From the NCBI GenBank assembly GCA_024196135.1, contig JAMQCK010000235.1:1-35105 (forward strand): a stretch of 35,105 nucleotides of DNA. Direction: 5' to 3'. Below, piece after piece: positions 19,107-30,259 of this stretch (positions within the stretch are counted from its first letter, which is position 1; every line of letters begins with the position of its first letter). The position numbers and the translations under genes were made by a program. The notes under the pieces are model-generated. The model was not told the DNA's origin. It saw nothing but the letters and a program-made list of their open reading frames with translations, and ran no database searches. This stretch comes from Pleurotus ostreatus/Saccharomyces cerevisiae fusant. Lineage: Eukaryota; Opisthokonta.

Positions 19107-19114
19107 ACTTGTCC
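19107..19114. repeat. Right target-site duplication of the hAT element
   Basis: ACTTGTCC, identical to 15357-15364. Confidence 0.93.
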
Positions 19115-19480
19115 TGCCCCCCACATCGTACATCTGGCTGATGCTTGCATATTGGATGGCGTTCGTCTCAAGTCTCGCTCCTCATGTGGCTTTCTTCCCT
19201 TTTCGATAGCAGAGGACCCTCCCGATCTGGCCTTGTCAGCGACTTGTCCGCTCGTCATCGTGTACCGTCGACTTCGCGTGCACCCCTCTCGAACTACTGA
19301 GCACCTGGGGTCTTTCGGACACGAAGGAGGACTACTACGGAGAATGATCGGTGCGTCTCAGTGTGCCGTTCTCCCTCTCCGTTTACTGACAGCAGCTGCA
19401 GAAGCGAATGCGGCCCAGTATTGCACTCCACACGCGCACTCAGCAGCACACGCCTGTCTCCGTGCATCAGCAATGCTCCA

Positions 19481-19690
19481 ATGGACTTGCGAGAACTGGT
19501 GCGACTTGCGATGGACTGCCTGCTCGCTTGCGAGATCACGCGCGTCTCAGTCGTCCTGGCAGGCGCTGCTGCGATCCCCAAGGCGCTCGGGGCACTCCTC
19601 TACGAAGATGTGGTGTGTCTTGAGACTGATCTGCAGCTCTTCCGTACTGACGTGGAGCAGGTGCTAGCCCTTCCCCTCGGGCATCTCTCT
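19481..19690 (+). pseudogene. Possible F-box-like gene fragment
   Basis: Frame from ATG 19481 reads MDLRELVRLAMDCLLACEIT, then GALLYEDVVCLETDLQLF, which has the rhythm of agaricomycete F-box-like N-termini (leucine-rich start, then a Y-E-D-V segment). No confident continuation is found: after ~19715 the possible splice joins give early stops, though a plausible segment FLEPSGRPLQF lies near 19862 in another frame. The call is tentative. Confidence 0.3.
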
Positions 19691-19884
19691 ACGCCGAAGC
19701 GCGTCCTTAAACTGCTTCAAGCAAGGTGCGGGGAAGATGGCGGCCATTCCTTCTTACTCCCACCATCTCTCTATACGCACAACCTGTACACCGTATAGCC
19801 ACTCTTGAATACATCCCCTTTGACAAGAAGCATGTGCCGCTCTTTCGCCAGAGCGAACTTTCTCGAGCCGTCCGGTCGCCCCCT

Positions 19885-20800
19885 TCAATTCACCTCCGAC
19901 AGCGCTTTCAGTCCGGTCTGGGTTGACGCACTCGTAGTCGGAGCTACATCTCCCAACGCTAAATCTTCGATATAATCACTCCATGGAGGCGTCAGTCGAC
20001 TAGCGAGTGCTTCGTTGTGCTCCCGAGGTGCGTCGAGGTGCATCTTCTCGCCGGCCGCTGCTGGACCTTCTTCAGCGTTCCCAACCTGACGTTCGTCTTC
20101 AGGACGCACGCCCAGCGTCATAGTGGTACACGGTCGAGGGTGTACGGTCTTCGTGTCGTACTGTACGACGAACCTGCTAACACCGCAGAAGTCCCCCTCC
20201 GCATGCATGGCCAGCACCCTGAGTCGAGCAGCCGACAAACTACACCATACCTGCGCCGCGAAGACAGAGATCGCCTCGGGATCCTGGCCGGGTCATGCGC
20301 ATGCTGGCGAGCGACGCGTACGTCCATGCAGAAGCCTCTACGCTCACCTCTATCGAGGATCTGAGCCGCTGACCCGTCATTGCCTCATGAATTGCGAAGG
20401 GCTGTAAGCTCAAAGGGAGCGCTCGAGGTGCGCTTTGATATATCTTCGACGTCTTGTCCGCCCTCTTCATGCGAGCTGACCCCTTCACCAGACCGCGGGC
20501 ACAGACGAGAACCCGACTGCCGAGGGCGCGTTCTCATCTAACCCATTTCCAGAGCTGTTCCTAAGCACTCGCGGGACGCCTGCGTCTAGAATAGTGCTCG
20601 CGATATCCTCGTACTCCCCATGAGCCAAGGTGAGCTTCGACTTTCTTCGTCCTCTGCTTACATCATCTGATGACTTTGCCGCAGTCGCAGAAAAGGAATG
20701 ACTGTACGAATAGGCCATATCGTTTCTCTTCGCAAGCACATCGACGAGCTCCTGCTGGCTCAGTCGGAGTGGCGCGTGCGGAGTGTCGTACAGCCCGCAT
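19885..20800 (-). CDS. Unidentified minus-strand coding segments (possible gene or relic)
   Basis: Three blocks look protein-like. Around 20780-20600 the frame reads LRLSQQELVDVLAKRNDMAY and SATAAKSSDD before a GTAAGC donor. At 20591-20490 it reads YEDIASTILDAGVPRVLRNS. At 20294-19885 it reads DPEAISVFAAQVWCSLSAAR, then EGDFCGVSRFVVQYDTKTVH and SRLTPPWSDYIEDLALGDVA, with a stop at 19885. A GT-AG pair at about 20358-20295 (GTGAGC to CCGGCCAG) links the last block to an upstream frame with MTGQRLRSSIE. The middle joins are not settled and the 5' end is not found. No family is recognised. It may be an orphan gene or a decayed one. Confidence 0.35.
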
Positions 20801-21230
20801 AGCTCTCATCGATGCCGTTGGGACCGCGGAAGGGGAATTGGGAAGCAGGTCCGCTATGACGCCGCGGCAGCGAGGGCCTTCAACGCAGCCCAGCTCATGA
20901 TGTCCGTGCTTGGCTAGCTCCGTCCATTTGGAAAGAGGGTGAGTTCCTGTTCATCCAGTCCCAGGCGACATCCCAGTAAACCCTTTCGCGCACAAAAGCG
21001 TTGCCATGACGTCGCCAGGAAGTACTTCTCACAATTGGAGCCTCGTCACTATGCTGGGCTCTTGCGGCTTCCATGGATACGCCACTCGCAGAATGCCGGT
21101 CATCGGATACGAATGTACTGCTCGTGCCTACGCGAAGGTTCGTTATCCAGATGATCTATTCACACGAATCCCGTCCATACTTAAGATCGCGGCTCGACAC
21201 CTCGTACCTTCGTCCCTCCCCTTCAGGACC
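20801..21230. other. Upstream region of F-box gene 3
   Basis: About 430 bp with no confident coding exon; it presumably holds the promoter of F-box gene 3 and perhaps the 5' end of the unidentified minus-strand segment. No clear TATA box close to the F-box start. Confidence 0.4.
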
Positions 21231-23018
21231 ATGAGTTCTCATCGCTTTCTTGACGTTCCAGAGCTTGTCTCCATCGTCTTTGACTTCGTGGTTGAGAATG
21301 GCTACGACCAAGGCATACGATCGTCGCTTTACATGAATCGGCGATGGCACGATATCGCTAAGCCGCGTCTGTGGGCAGACGTTGACCTTGCGGTCGTGCT
21401 GAGGCATCTACCGCACGATGCATGGTACATATACAACGTAAGTGGCCGCTCGCTCCTCGTCAGTCACGTACTCATGTTGTTACATAGGACGACCGGACTG
21501 CCAATGACTGGGAGCATTTGACGGAATCAGAGGACCTGAGCGCGGATGATCGGGCAGAACGCGCGCTTGCGAGTGGGCAGTACGGCCATCAGCCAAGTGC
21601 CTACGAGCACCCAGTCTTTGTGCGTCCGCTTTTCATCCCTTCCTGCTTCCTCTCACGTATAGCAGGTGCTGCGTCGCCTCATCAACCCAGACGAATGGTC
21701 CTCCCTTCTCCCCAAGACCGGGATGATCCAGCGTCTCAAGACCATCAGCGGTGCGACGAACTCCGACAAGCTACGCTCCGCGTGGGGTGGCCTGTACATG
21801 CACTATCAAGTGTACAGCACGCTCCTTTCCTGTCTCCCAGATATCTGCCTCTTCCCCAAGCTCCGAGCTCTCGACGTTGCTGGCTTCGGCGGTATACCCG
21901 AAGTGCTGGCCATGTTCACCAGTCCGACGCTCCGTTGCCTGAGCATCAGCATTTACGTCGACAACGCTGCCGCCGCGGCTTGCATCATGACTTTCTTCGA
22001 TCAGACGGTTGATGCTTGCCCTTTCGCGAGGCTCACCGTCTCCAATATCTTGGCTATGAATGCGCAGGATGAGGCATCCTCCGAAGCCCTTGAGGATGCC
22101 TTGTTGGCTTGTCCGTCCCTTTGGCACCTCACTGTCGACTACCTCAGCGCTATCCAGTGGCGCACCGTCGCTGTCCTACCACATCTCGTGGAACTGAACG
22201 TGAACAACGGGCGTGAAATCGACCACACCCTTCACGATTGGGAGGGATCTGATGTTACCGACGACGACGATGCCGATGTCGACTTCCCCACGCCTGACGA
22301 TATTGACGGGCCCGTATTCCCTGCGCTCCGCTCGTTGAGATTCCCTCATTTTACCTCCGAGACACTGTCTACCCCTCAACTTCGCCTGCTGTTGGAAATG
22401 CGGGAGGATCAGTGGCCATTGGAATGTTTTGTCGTTCCTGAGGAGGTCATTTTCCTTCAATGGAAGCATCGCGTCTTCACAGTCCATAATCTCCTCAAGG
22501 AGCACATCTCCGCCGATACGCTGACACACCTTGTCATCGGTACGATGTACGGACCTAGCGCGGAACGCAGGGACCCCTTTCATCACATCGAGCCCCTCCT
22601 CGTCTTCTCGCGTCTTACATATCTCCATGTCTACTGCGAGTTCGATAACCCTGAGTGCCCCTCCTCACCCCTGGAGCCCGAGGAGGCACGCGAGATCGTG
22701 CATAGCTTTCCACACATGCGCGATCTCCTGCTCAAAGTCAATTTCCCGCTGTCGGAGCTCCCGGCTCTCGCGGAGAACTGCCCAGAACTGCTTAAGCTCG
22801 ACCTGAGCGCCTGGTTGTTTCCGCATGAGGTCGAAGATGGGCGCCTTCACGTCGACCCTCCGGCGCACAGCAGCTCATCGGTTCGGGAGGCCCAAGTTCG
22901 TACAGACTGGTTGGAGGATTTGTGCCCTCGCGATATCGATTATGGTGTGGCGGAATACATCGAATTCGTCTTCCCGCACGGTGTGGACTTCGAATCGGAC
23001 TCCGAAGACGATGCGTAG
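21231..23018 (+). CDS. F-box/LRR-type protein 3, 563 aa
   Basis: Exons 21231-21437, 21488-21619 and 21666-23018 (introns 50 and 46 nt) give 1692 bases. The ATG is in good context (GGACCATGAG). The F-box-like domain covers about residues 5-55 (LDVPELVSIVFDFVVENGYD, MNRRWHDIAKPRLWADVDL). LRR-like segments follow (FPKLRALDVAGFG, SPTLRCLSISIY, CPSLWHLTVDYL, CPELLKLDLSAWL), with an acidic loop (DWEGSDVTDDDDAD). The C-terminus is acidic and complete (VDFESDSEDDA). It is the intact relative of F-box gene 2, with which it shares intron sites and many segments. Inferred role: SCF substrate adaptor with unknown target. Confidence 0.85.
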
Positions 23019-23549
23019 CAGCGTTCGGTACCATGTATCGTCCTTCACTGTGCCATTGAGTACATGATTTATGATATTAGCTACTTCTTGACTCCTATCG
23101 CCTCGAGTGCCTGCTTCGAGATGAGCTATCAAGATATATGGAAGCATCAGCTTTGAACACCCTAGCTTCCTGTGGAATAGTGGTCAGTCGTCGACTCGCC
23201 TGATCAAGACTGTATCTTCGCCGTAGCGTGTATATCTCTCGCTCTCTTCGACGCGGTTACTGATGCCTCAGCTCATGCAGCGCGCAAGATAAGCAGCATT
23301 GAATCCTGTCGTCGGCCGGTGGTGGGTATATAATTACTGGCGATGATAGGGTTGTGTGCTTCACGCACCTCAACGCTCGTAGCGTGTTTGCGTTCAAGCT
23401 GTATGAGGGAAAACGATTCCATTGCCCGATATAACTGAAGAACATCATACATTGGGAGCCCAGAATATTCCATACGACAGAGCTGTCCCCACCGCGCCCG
23501 GCACGATGGTTCAGCTCGAGCACGCCATCCTGGTAATCGGCGAGAGCCC
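23019..23549. other. Convergent intergenic region
   Basis: About 530 bp between the 3' ends of F-box gene 3 and the dioxygenase gene. It should hold both 3' UTRs. Frames here are short and featureless. Confidence 0.5.
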
Positions 23550-25189
23550 TTACTCGTCCTGCCCGAGCGCGTTCGTGTTGTGGATCGAGTACGAAGCGGA
23601 GGTGTCCACGCCGAGGGCTGTGAGAAGGTAAGTCGGATGCGCAGGAGAAGGCTCACTGCGCTCACTGATATACCCGAGGATTCCGCTCGAGAGATCGTCA
23701 CCGAGGTACTCGACGCTGCGAAGAGAGGTGAGGACGAGGACGTGGAAGTCAAACTCTTCACTCACTCGATGTACGGGTCGTCGCCCTGGCGGATGGCGCC
23801 CTGCAGGATCCCGTCGTTCTCGTTGAGCGTGCGGCGGTTCGTGTTGTCCGTGTAGGGCGCAATGCCGAATACGGCGTCGTTCAGGTCCTCGTCGAAGTAG
23901 AACTGGCCGATGTGGAGTAGAGAGCCGGAGGACGACTGGAGTTGACTGAATCGAGTTCAGCGTTGAGAATGCGGCGAAGACAGGAAGGGAGCTTACCCGC
24001 TCTCGGTCTGCGACCAGTCGAGGTGGACCCTAGATGGGATTAGTCGACGACAGAGAATGGGGAAGAAGCGACTTGCATCTGCGCGTCGTGTCAGTCTTGA
24101 GCCAGATCAGTCAACGCCAGGGACTTACAGTATGAATGTGCGCCGTGCGACCTTGGTAGTAACCTGAGTCATTGTAAGCCATGAGTCACTTTCGCTGACG
24201 AGGGCGACGAGACATACCCGGGTAAGTCCTAAATCGCGAAGACGCCGTCAGCAAGCACGTCGACCGGCTTTGCCAGCATAACTCACGTCGTCAATTCCAC
24301 GATGCCCTCGTCGTTCGTGAAGTACCCGCCGCGCAGGAAGGTCTCGGTGTTGATCGCGTTCTCCGCTCCGCTATAGCCACCGTAGACGCCCGTCGAGTTC
24401 GCTGATCGTGTATCAGCATCGTGCATCCACTCCCGAAAAATCGTACTTACCGTGCCAAATCTCGACGAACGCGTTGCTGACAGGTTCGCAGGTCTCGGTG
24501 TCGAGGATGCCGACGTCGAGAAGGACGTTGACGCCTCTACAGGATGTGAAGTCAGCGCTGTCGTCGTGTTGGATGAGGAAGGGCAACATACTCCTGCGTC
24601 TCGCGGATATCCTGACGCACGTACTCGTCGTTGATGTAGTACGGACCCTCCGTCACCTCCGGCGCCGTCACGCAGATCGCCTGCATAGTCGTCAGCCTAG
24701 CGTTCAAAGCCTACGAGCTCAAGCTCAACGTTCATGGCGTCGAGCTCATCGCCCGCATCAAGGCCAATGATCTCCTCGACCGACTCACATCATCCGGAAT
24801 ACCCGTCACCTGGGGGCCACTCGCGCTCGTCGACGAAGTCTGGCGCTTCTCCCGCTTCGTCGGCGTACCGCGCTTGGCGCGGCGGCGGTCCTCGAAGGCG
24901 CGGATCTGAGGAGCGCAGGTGCGCGCCTTGACGCTGCGGGCGCGGGACTCGATCTGAAGAAAGGGATGAGCATGGTCGGCGGAAATGAGAGGGTATGAGT
25001 CAAGCGAATGACAGGAAGGGAGCCAGAAAGGTAAGAAGGAAATGGCAGGCGGAAACTGAGGAACGAGGGATGGGATGGACGTAAGTTTACCTCCCGCTTC
25101 GCCATCTGCTCAAGGCTGAGCTTTGGCTCTGGATGAGCGGCGACGAGGCCAATGAGGGAGACGGTGGCGAGAAGTGTAGCGAAGTGCAT
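23550..25189 (-). CDS. Secreted intradiol ring-cleavage dioxygenase-like protein, ~310 aa
   Basis: Exons (minus): 25189-25091, 24953-24789, 24680-24592, 24536-24451, 24401-24287, 24228-24218, 24163-24129, 24078-24077 (?), 24029-23997, 23945-23766, 23715-23666, 23617-23550; the sum is 933 nt. A signal peptide (MHFATLLATVSLIGLVAA) is followed by a KR site and a basic linker. The catalytic domain begins near CVTAPEVTEGPYYIN and holds the iron-ligand pattern of the family: a Tyr in STGVYGGY (~153), a Tyr in YPGYYQGR (~190/191) and both His of TAHIHT (197, 199). Distal parts (LLHIGQFYFDEDL, LGVDTSASYS) also fit. The family cleaves catechol-type rings between the hydroxyls using Fe(III); secretion suggests lignin-derived aromatics outside the cell, but the substrate is inferred. 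The 11-nt and apparent 2-nt exons are unusual. Confidence 0.83.
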
Positions 25190-26465
25190 GTTTCCGACGC
25201 TGTGAGTTGACGAGGACGAGGAAAATAGTCAACGACGAAGGGCGTACGACGACGACTGATCTCCCTCGCTCACTACCGCTATTTTATACTCGCGGAGGCC
25301 CAGTAGTCATCCACCACCGTCTCCCGCTTCCTGCGAGCAAGCGGCCCCGACCATGCGCCGGGCATGCGGGTTCGGTGGCGTGCGCGTTCGCTGGTCAAAA
25401 TGGGAGAAGCGACAATATATTCGCGTATGAGAGACGACAGAATAGATGCGGGGGATAAGCTGCCAGGCAGGTGAGCGACCACACTCCCGCCCACGCTGCT
25501 CGTCCGACTCACCGCGCGAGCTGAAATACGGGGTGCCCCGTTGGCAGGTGGAATCCCGGGTATGCGATTGGACAGCTAGAAGGGCGGGCGTGGGGAGAGA
25601 AGGAGGGAAGGATCTGAGCAATGGGTGACGACAGGTACAGAGTGCGTGATCCCGAGGTTCGAGTGAATGGGCTATTGTGCCGAAGGTGTCATCTGCGTTC
25701 TCATTGAAGATATCATGGGATGCGCTGGTGCGAACGGCTTGGCGAAAGAGTTGGGAAGTGCGTGCAGAGTTTTCCGAGGGTTAGCACAGCTGAGTATAGC
25801 CGAAGAGACCTTGGATGCAGCACAATGCATGCGGAATATCTGATGCTAGAGACCGGTGTCCGAAGCGTTGAGATCCAGGAGTCAAGCAGCCGGATTGTAT
25901 GTGTCCAAGTACAGGCCACGCTCCCTGCATTCGTGAGGAGCACGATGGGTCGGATAATCCTTCGAGATAGCTCGCATTGCGATATCGTCTCCGACGAAGG
26001 TGGGAGCTGAAGGCGAGAAAGAGAGATCCAGCAAATGGAAGCTGACTCCCACGGTGGACGGACCGCCGGACCCGCCCAAGATGACACGTGGCCAGCCACG
26101 CGAAGTGGGCGCTTACTTCCTGCTTTCATGTCCGCGGTCTTCAACTTAGCGTTCGCCAGGTCTGTCCTGAACACTATTCTCTCAGAGACAGCGTTAGATG
26201 CCTCTTTGAGGACCCCTAGTGTAGGCTCGAGTGCCTTATACTCTGCCCGTGGTCCGCGGTCGGAACTTCGTCGACGATAGTCCCCTACACGCTCATAAGC
26301 TAGAGAGGGTTCGGAAAGAACGACGTCTTCGCACTGAAAACAACATATACCTTGGATAGAACTCGTGCATCTTCAGCTGATAAGAGTGATCTACCTCTGA
26401 TTGCGCCCGGATAAGGTATGTTCCAAATCTTCTCTTTCTGCTGCCAGAGAAATCTGACAAAACAC
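25190..26465. other. Intergenic region upstream of the dioxygenase; no convincing gene
   Basis: About 1.28 kb. The first ~150 bp are the dioxygenase promoter. The remainder holds open frames up to about 150 codons on both strands without recognisable domains. I see no repeats or RNA genes. Confidence 0.45.
25282..25288 (-). promoter_or_regulatory. TATA box (TATAAAA) of the dioxygenase gene
   Basis: On the minus strand GAGTATAAAATAGC lies about 95 bp upstream of the ATG at 25189, a fitting core-promoter position. Confidence 0.6.
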
Positions 26466-26705
26466 TCAACATGTCAAGCAGACGATTGAAAGTGGCTTGA
26501 GCAACAGCCCTCGGCGGCCTCGGTAACGCTGAAGTCCTCGAGTCAGATCTTCGTCCCGCCAGACGCGTCGAAACGTATCGAATACGTCGCGCTCTTCTCC
26601 GTCGCCACATGTGTATTGCGACAGGCTCTCGACCATCGTGAGGAGGACGTCGCGTGTGATGAGGAACCAATCCCAAGAGGTAAATTTACGCGTCCCCGAA
26701 GTCAC
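26466..26705 (-). CDS. Possible small or partial hypothetical protein
   Basis: A 79-codon frame with protein-like composition (FTSWDWFLITRDVLLTMVES, then GDGEERDVFDTFRRVWRDED). An upstream frame (26868-26725) with DRLTSLLNVFDVPEPSSVP could be its 5' exon via the donor after CCGTTGACTG, but I could not settle an in-frame acceptor. No family is recognised. Confidence 0.25.
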   Translation of the reverse strand: MTSGTRKFTSWDWFLITRDVLLTMVESLSQYTCGDGEERDVFDTFRRVWRDEDLTRGLQRYRGRRGLLLKPLSIVCLTC

Positions 26706-26870
26706 ACTGGATCTTCTAACGCACCAGTCAACGGACAGGACGCCTCGCGGGAAGCACGCGCCGGGAGACGCGCCGGCGGATCACCCGCTTTCGGCCACTT
26801 CGACGTTCTCGGGACGCTACTCGGCTCGGGGACGTCAAACACGTTCAACAAGCTCGTCAGGCGATCCGCG

Positions 26871-27186
26871 CCTATATAGGGCACTGGCGGGGGATGCGAT
26901 GAACTTTCGCCCTCTTGCCTTCCGCCCCCCATCTCGCCCACAGAGACAACATTACCCGCTCCCATAATACGCCCGCATACAGCTCTTAGCCAACGCACCC
27001 ATACCAACCCGCTCTTATCCATCAACACTTGCATATCGATCGCTTGCCGCTATATCGCCCTTGCTATTCTCGCTGTATTTCCATCGCACAGTCCTCGCAC
27101 CCGCTCTTATTTCTTCCCGCTTTTCTTAATCCGAGCCGCCCTTTATCGCTTCCCTTCCGCATTTTAATCGCCACTAGACCATCGCC
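26871..27186 (+). promoter_or_regulatory. Promoter and C/T-rich leader of the RRM gene
   Basis: A TATATAG element (26873-26879, in the palindrome CCTATATAGG) is followed by about 300 bp of C/T-rich sequence up to the ATG at 27187. Pyrimidine-rich leaders are common before fungal start sites. The distance is long, so a 5' UTR intron or a nearer start site is possible. Confidence 0.35.
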
Positions 27187-30100
27187 ATGACGTCTACGAA
27201 CCCCGCATCCGCCACGAACTCGGTCGCTCAGACCATCTCTACTTCGCCCACGTCGCAGCCGACGCCATCCCAACATACAGCCATCGCCGCCCCAGAGCAG
27301 CAGCAAACGCATCCGGTCCCGATGACGCCGCCGAAGAGTCCTGCGTCTGCCTCACCTCGCGCGACGCGCGTGCCTGGATCGACGACCACCGCGCCCGAGG
27401 AGAGCCGCGCCCCCGGTGCCGAGCTCACCCAGCCTCTTGTCGAGCTCGAGGACGGCGAGATCGCTCGCGACGCTAGCTCGCACGGCGAAGCATCGGACAG
27501 CGACACGGACGTGGAGATTTTGATGCACTCTGTCGGACGCATGGGTCTTCCGGGACCTGGAGAGGATGGCGGAGGTGCGTCCCGATGTCAACTGTCTTGA
27601 CCCGAGCTACTACGCATGAGGACTGCACCACACCCTTCCCACCGCGTCTCTTGTCTAGAACCGAAGTAATCTAACTCGCCTTTCGTAGATGATCTTCCTG
27701 CTCAACGCCCCGACGTATCCCCCATTCTACCGGCCACGCAAGTTGATCCGCAGGCGCAAGCACAGCGCCAGGCTCCCGCTTTCAAGCTGCCTGCTCCGCC
27801 CACGATGTCGTCCCTCGCTCCGCCAGCGTCTAGCACACCGTCGTCAGACTTCTCTTCCAACGCGGCGTCGGGCGTCGTCAACTCCATTCTCAAGTCAACC
27901 ACCCCCGAGTTCAGGCCCGCACGCCTTCAGACCGTTGTTGAACAACAGACGCCTACCGACTCAGAGCATCCGCATGTCGCCGAGTCCGCGCAGAGCGACG
28001 ACTCGGACGCGAACCTACCACCGAATGTATACATCAATGGCCTACCTCCCCACTTCCCAGAGACTGAGCTGTACGCTCTCGCCGCACCCTTCGGCGAGGT
28101 ACGCAGCGTGCGGTCCTTCACGCGACACGTCGGCGAGCGCGAGAGCGGCTATGGCTTCGTTCTGTATGTTTTCTCCGCCATCATCTGGCTTGCGTATCTG
28201 ACCTTCACGCATAGGTTTGCTAAGTTAGACTCCGCCGAGAAGTGCATACAGTCTCTTCGGCGTTATCGTAACCTGCATCCTACTTTCTCGAAGGTGAGGG
28301 ACATACGAGTCTGACCTTAAGTGTTGCTGACGATTTCTATAGCAGGTGCACAAGATCCCCGGCACGCCTTATGCTGCCCCGAAGCCATACCCTACGCCTC
28401 ACGCCGGCATTGGGCACGAGCAGTTCGGAGACGATCCCAGCGACGTCTCGTTCAAGGAGAAGATGGAGAGGCTTCATGATTTCACGAGCACCAACTTATA
28501 CATTGAAGGGTACGTCCTTCGAAACGCTCTTCTTCCGCCTTGTGCTCATCATAATCGCTTTCATAGCCTCCCTTTGAGCATAGACGAGCCCGTATGTGTC
28601 CATCGCAACGCATACATGTCACTTGCTCACGCTCCGCAGACCCTATCTGCGCTTGTCGCTCCGCATCAGATCAAGTCTAGTCGCTTTTTCCAAACCAAGC
28701 TCAGCAACCCCCCACGCATCATCGCTTTCGTCAGGTATCTACTATCCTGACAGTGGCTCCGGACGATTGCTTACGTTCACCGGCAGGCTCGAGACTCGCG
28801 CTGGTGCCGAGGAAGTCATAGAGCGTCTGCATGGACGCATGGTCCGCGGTTGGAACGACACAGGTAGCCGCATCTCTGTGCGCTTCGCGGATACCGCAGA
28901 ACAGCGCGAGCTAAGGGTACGTCCATGCACGAAAGACGTCCGCCTCGCAACTGACACGATCAGCAGCGCCAAGAGCGTAACGTGCGCGACGGCGATCAGT
29001 CTTCCTCCCGGTTGACGATCGCCCAAGCTGCGCTCCTCAACCTCCGCGGCCCAGCCATGTCGACCACACCGTCTCAGGCATCGTTGTCTTCATTCCCGTC
29101 CCATGGCTCCCTGTCTTCTCTTCCCTCTCACGGGTCTCTTTCGGCTCAGCGTCGTCAGCCTCGCGGTCCGATGGAAGAGAGCAACTTCACGCACGGCAAC
29201 CACGGCCTTGCCGTCGACTACAATCTGCAGCGCAAGTCGCCTAACCCGTACCAGCAGCGCCGGTCACCGAACCCTCATCAGTACGACCACCGTAGCGGTG
29301 GACAGCCAACATTTCGCACGGCATCCGAAGAGCAGCACATTCAGCTACCTCCCCCTCAGCGCGACGCGTCAGGCGGATCTATGGCGCACCTTCTTGATTC
29401 CCTGCGCAGCTCTGGTCACTCGCAAGGCGGAAGCAGGTTCGATTACCGCGAGCAATTCCCGCAGACGCTACGCTCGAGCTCGTCGAGCACGGACCTCTTA
29501 AGCGCTGCCGCCGCTTACTCGAATCAGCATAGCTTCCCCGAGTCGCGCGCGACTCAGGCGCGCAATGGCTATACGCCAGCTGAGGAGTATCTGCTCCAGC
29601 AAGCTAACAACGACACGTATTCCGAGCGCGAGCACAGCGCCTTCCGTCGTCGCCTACCCGGTAGCCGCGTGCAGTCAGAGAGCAAGGAGGGAGCATCGCA
29701 AGGCCTCAACGTGGGCGTGCGTGGTTACCGTGCGCAGGCATCCACTATGGCGTTCCCACACCGCTCGCCCGCGCTGACGATGGACTTCTCGCCCTCGCTG
29801 AGCGAAGACGACTTCCACTCCAGCAGCGCGCGTCGTGGCTACCACGGCTCGCACGCGTCGTACTCCGACGATGAGACTCCGAACCATGGTTCTCAGGCGC
29901 ACATCCGGTCATCGACGCTCCCTCATCCGCCGACTGCCGCTGGTCGCCAACGTCACGCGCAGCACAGCAGCATCAACATCCCGCCATCGTCGCGCGGCCA
30001 ATTCGGCTTCGGGCTCAAGAAGAACATTGATCGCTATGGGGAGGGCTCGCCCGCGCTGACGCAGAACTCGCCGTCGATGGTCAGCCCGTCGCTCACGTAC

Positions 30101-30259
30101 TCGTCGCGGACGCCAGCTACACTCAGCCCGGCGACTCCTTTCTTCAACACCTTCGCGGGCGAACGCGATGGCTTCGACGGTGGTCTCATCGGCGAGAAGC
30201 ATTCGCAACAGTTGAGCTCGCGTGCTCCAGCAATTGCATCCCACCGCGAGCAGATGTAG
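27187..30259 (+). CDS. Two-RRM RNA-binding protein (RBMS/MSSP-like), 883 aa
   Basis: Exons 27187-27574, 27689-28163, 28215-28293, 28343-28509, 28567-28591, 28640-28734, 28787-28916 and 28967-30259 sum to 2652 nt; introns are 48-57 nt except the first (114). RRM1 (~242-320) has RNP2-like NVYINGLP and RNP1-like SGYGFVLF, the latter completed across a splice. RRM2 (~364-450) begins TNLYIEGLPLSIDEP and contains RIIAFVRLETR. The pair and spacing recall the RBMS/MSSP single-strand-binding family. Flanks are Ser/Pro/Gln/Thr-rich and disordered, with FPSHGSLSSLPSHGSLS repeats after RRM2. Expected role: binding single-stranded RNA (or DNA) in post-transcriptional control; targets are unknown. Two acceptors (28342/28345 and 28963/28966) are NAGNAG tandem sites that could add or drop one residue. 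Confidence 0.85.

Noticed and set aside
29675..29902. Minus-strand frames under the RRM gene's last exon
   Set aside because: Shadows of the Ser/Pro/Gln-rich coding strand.
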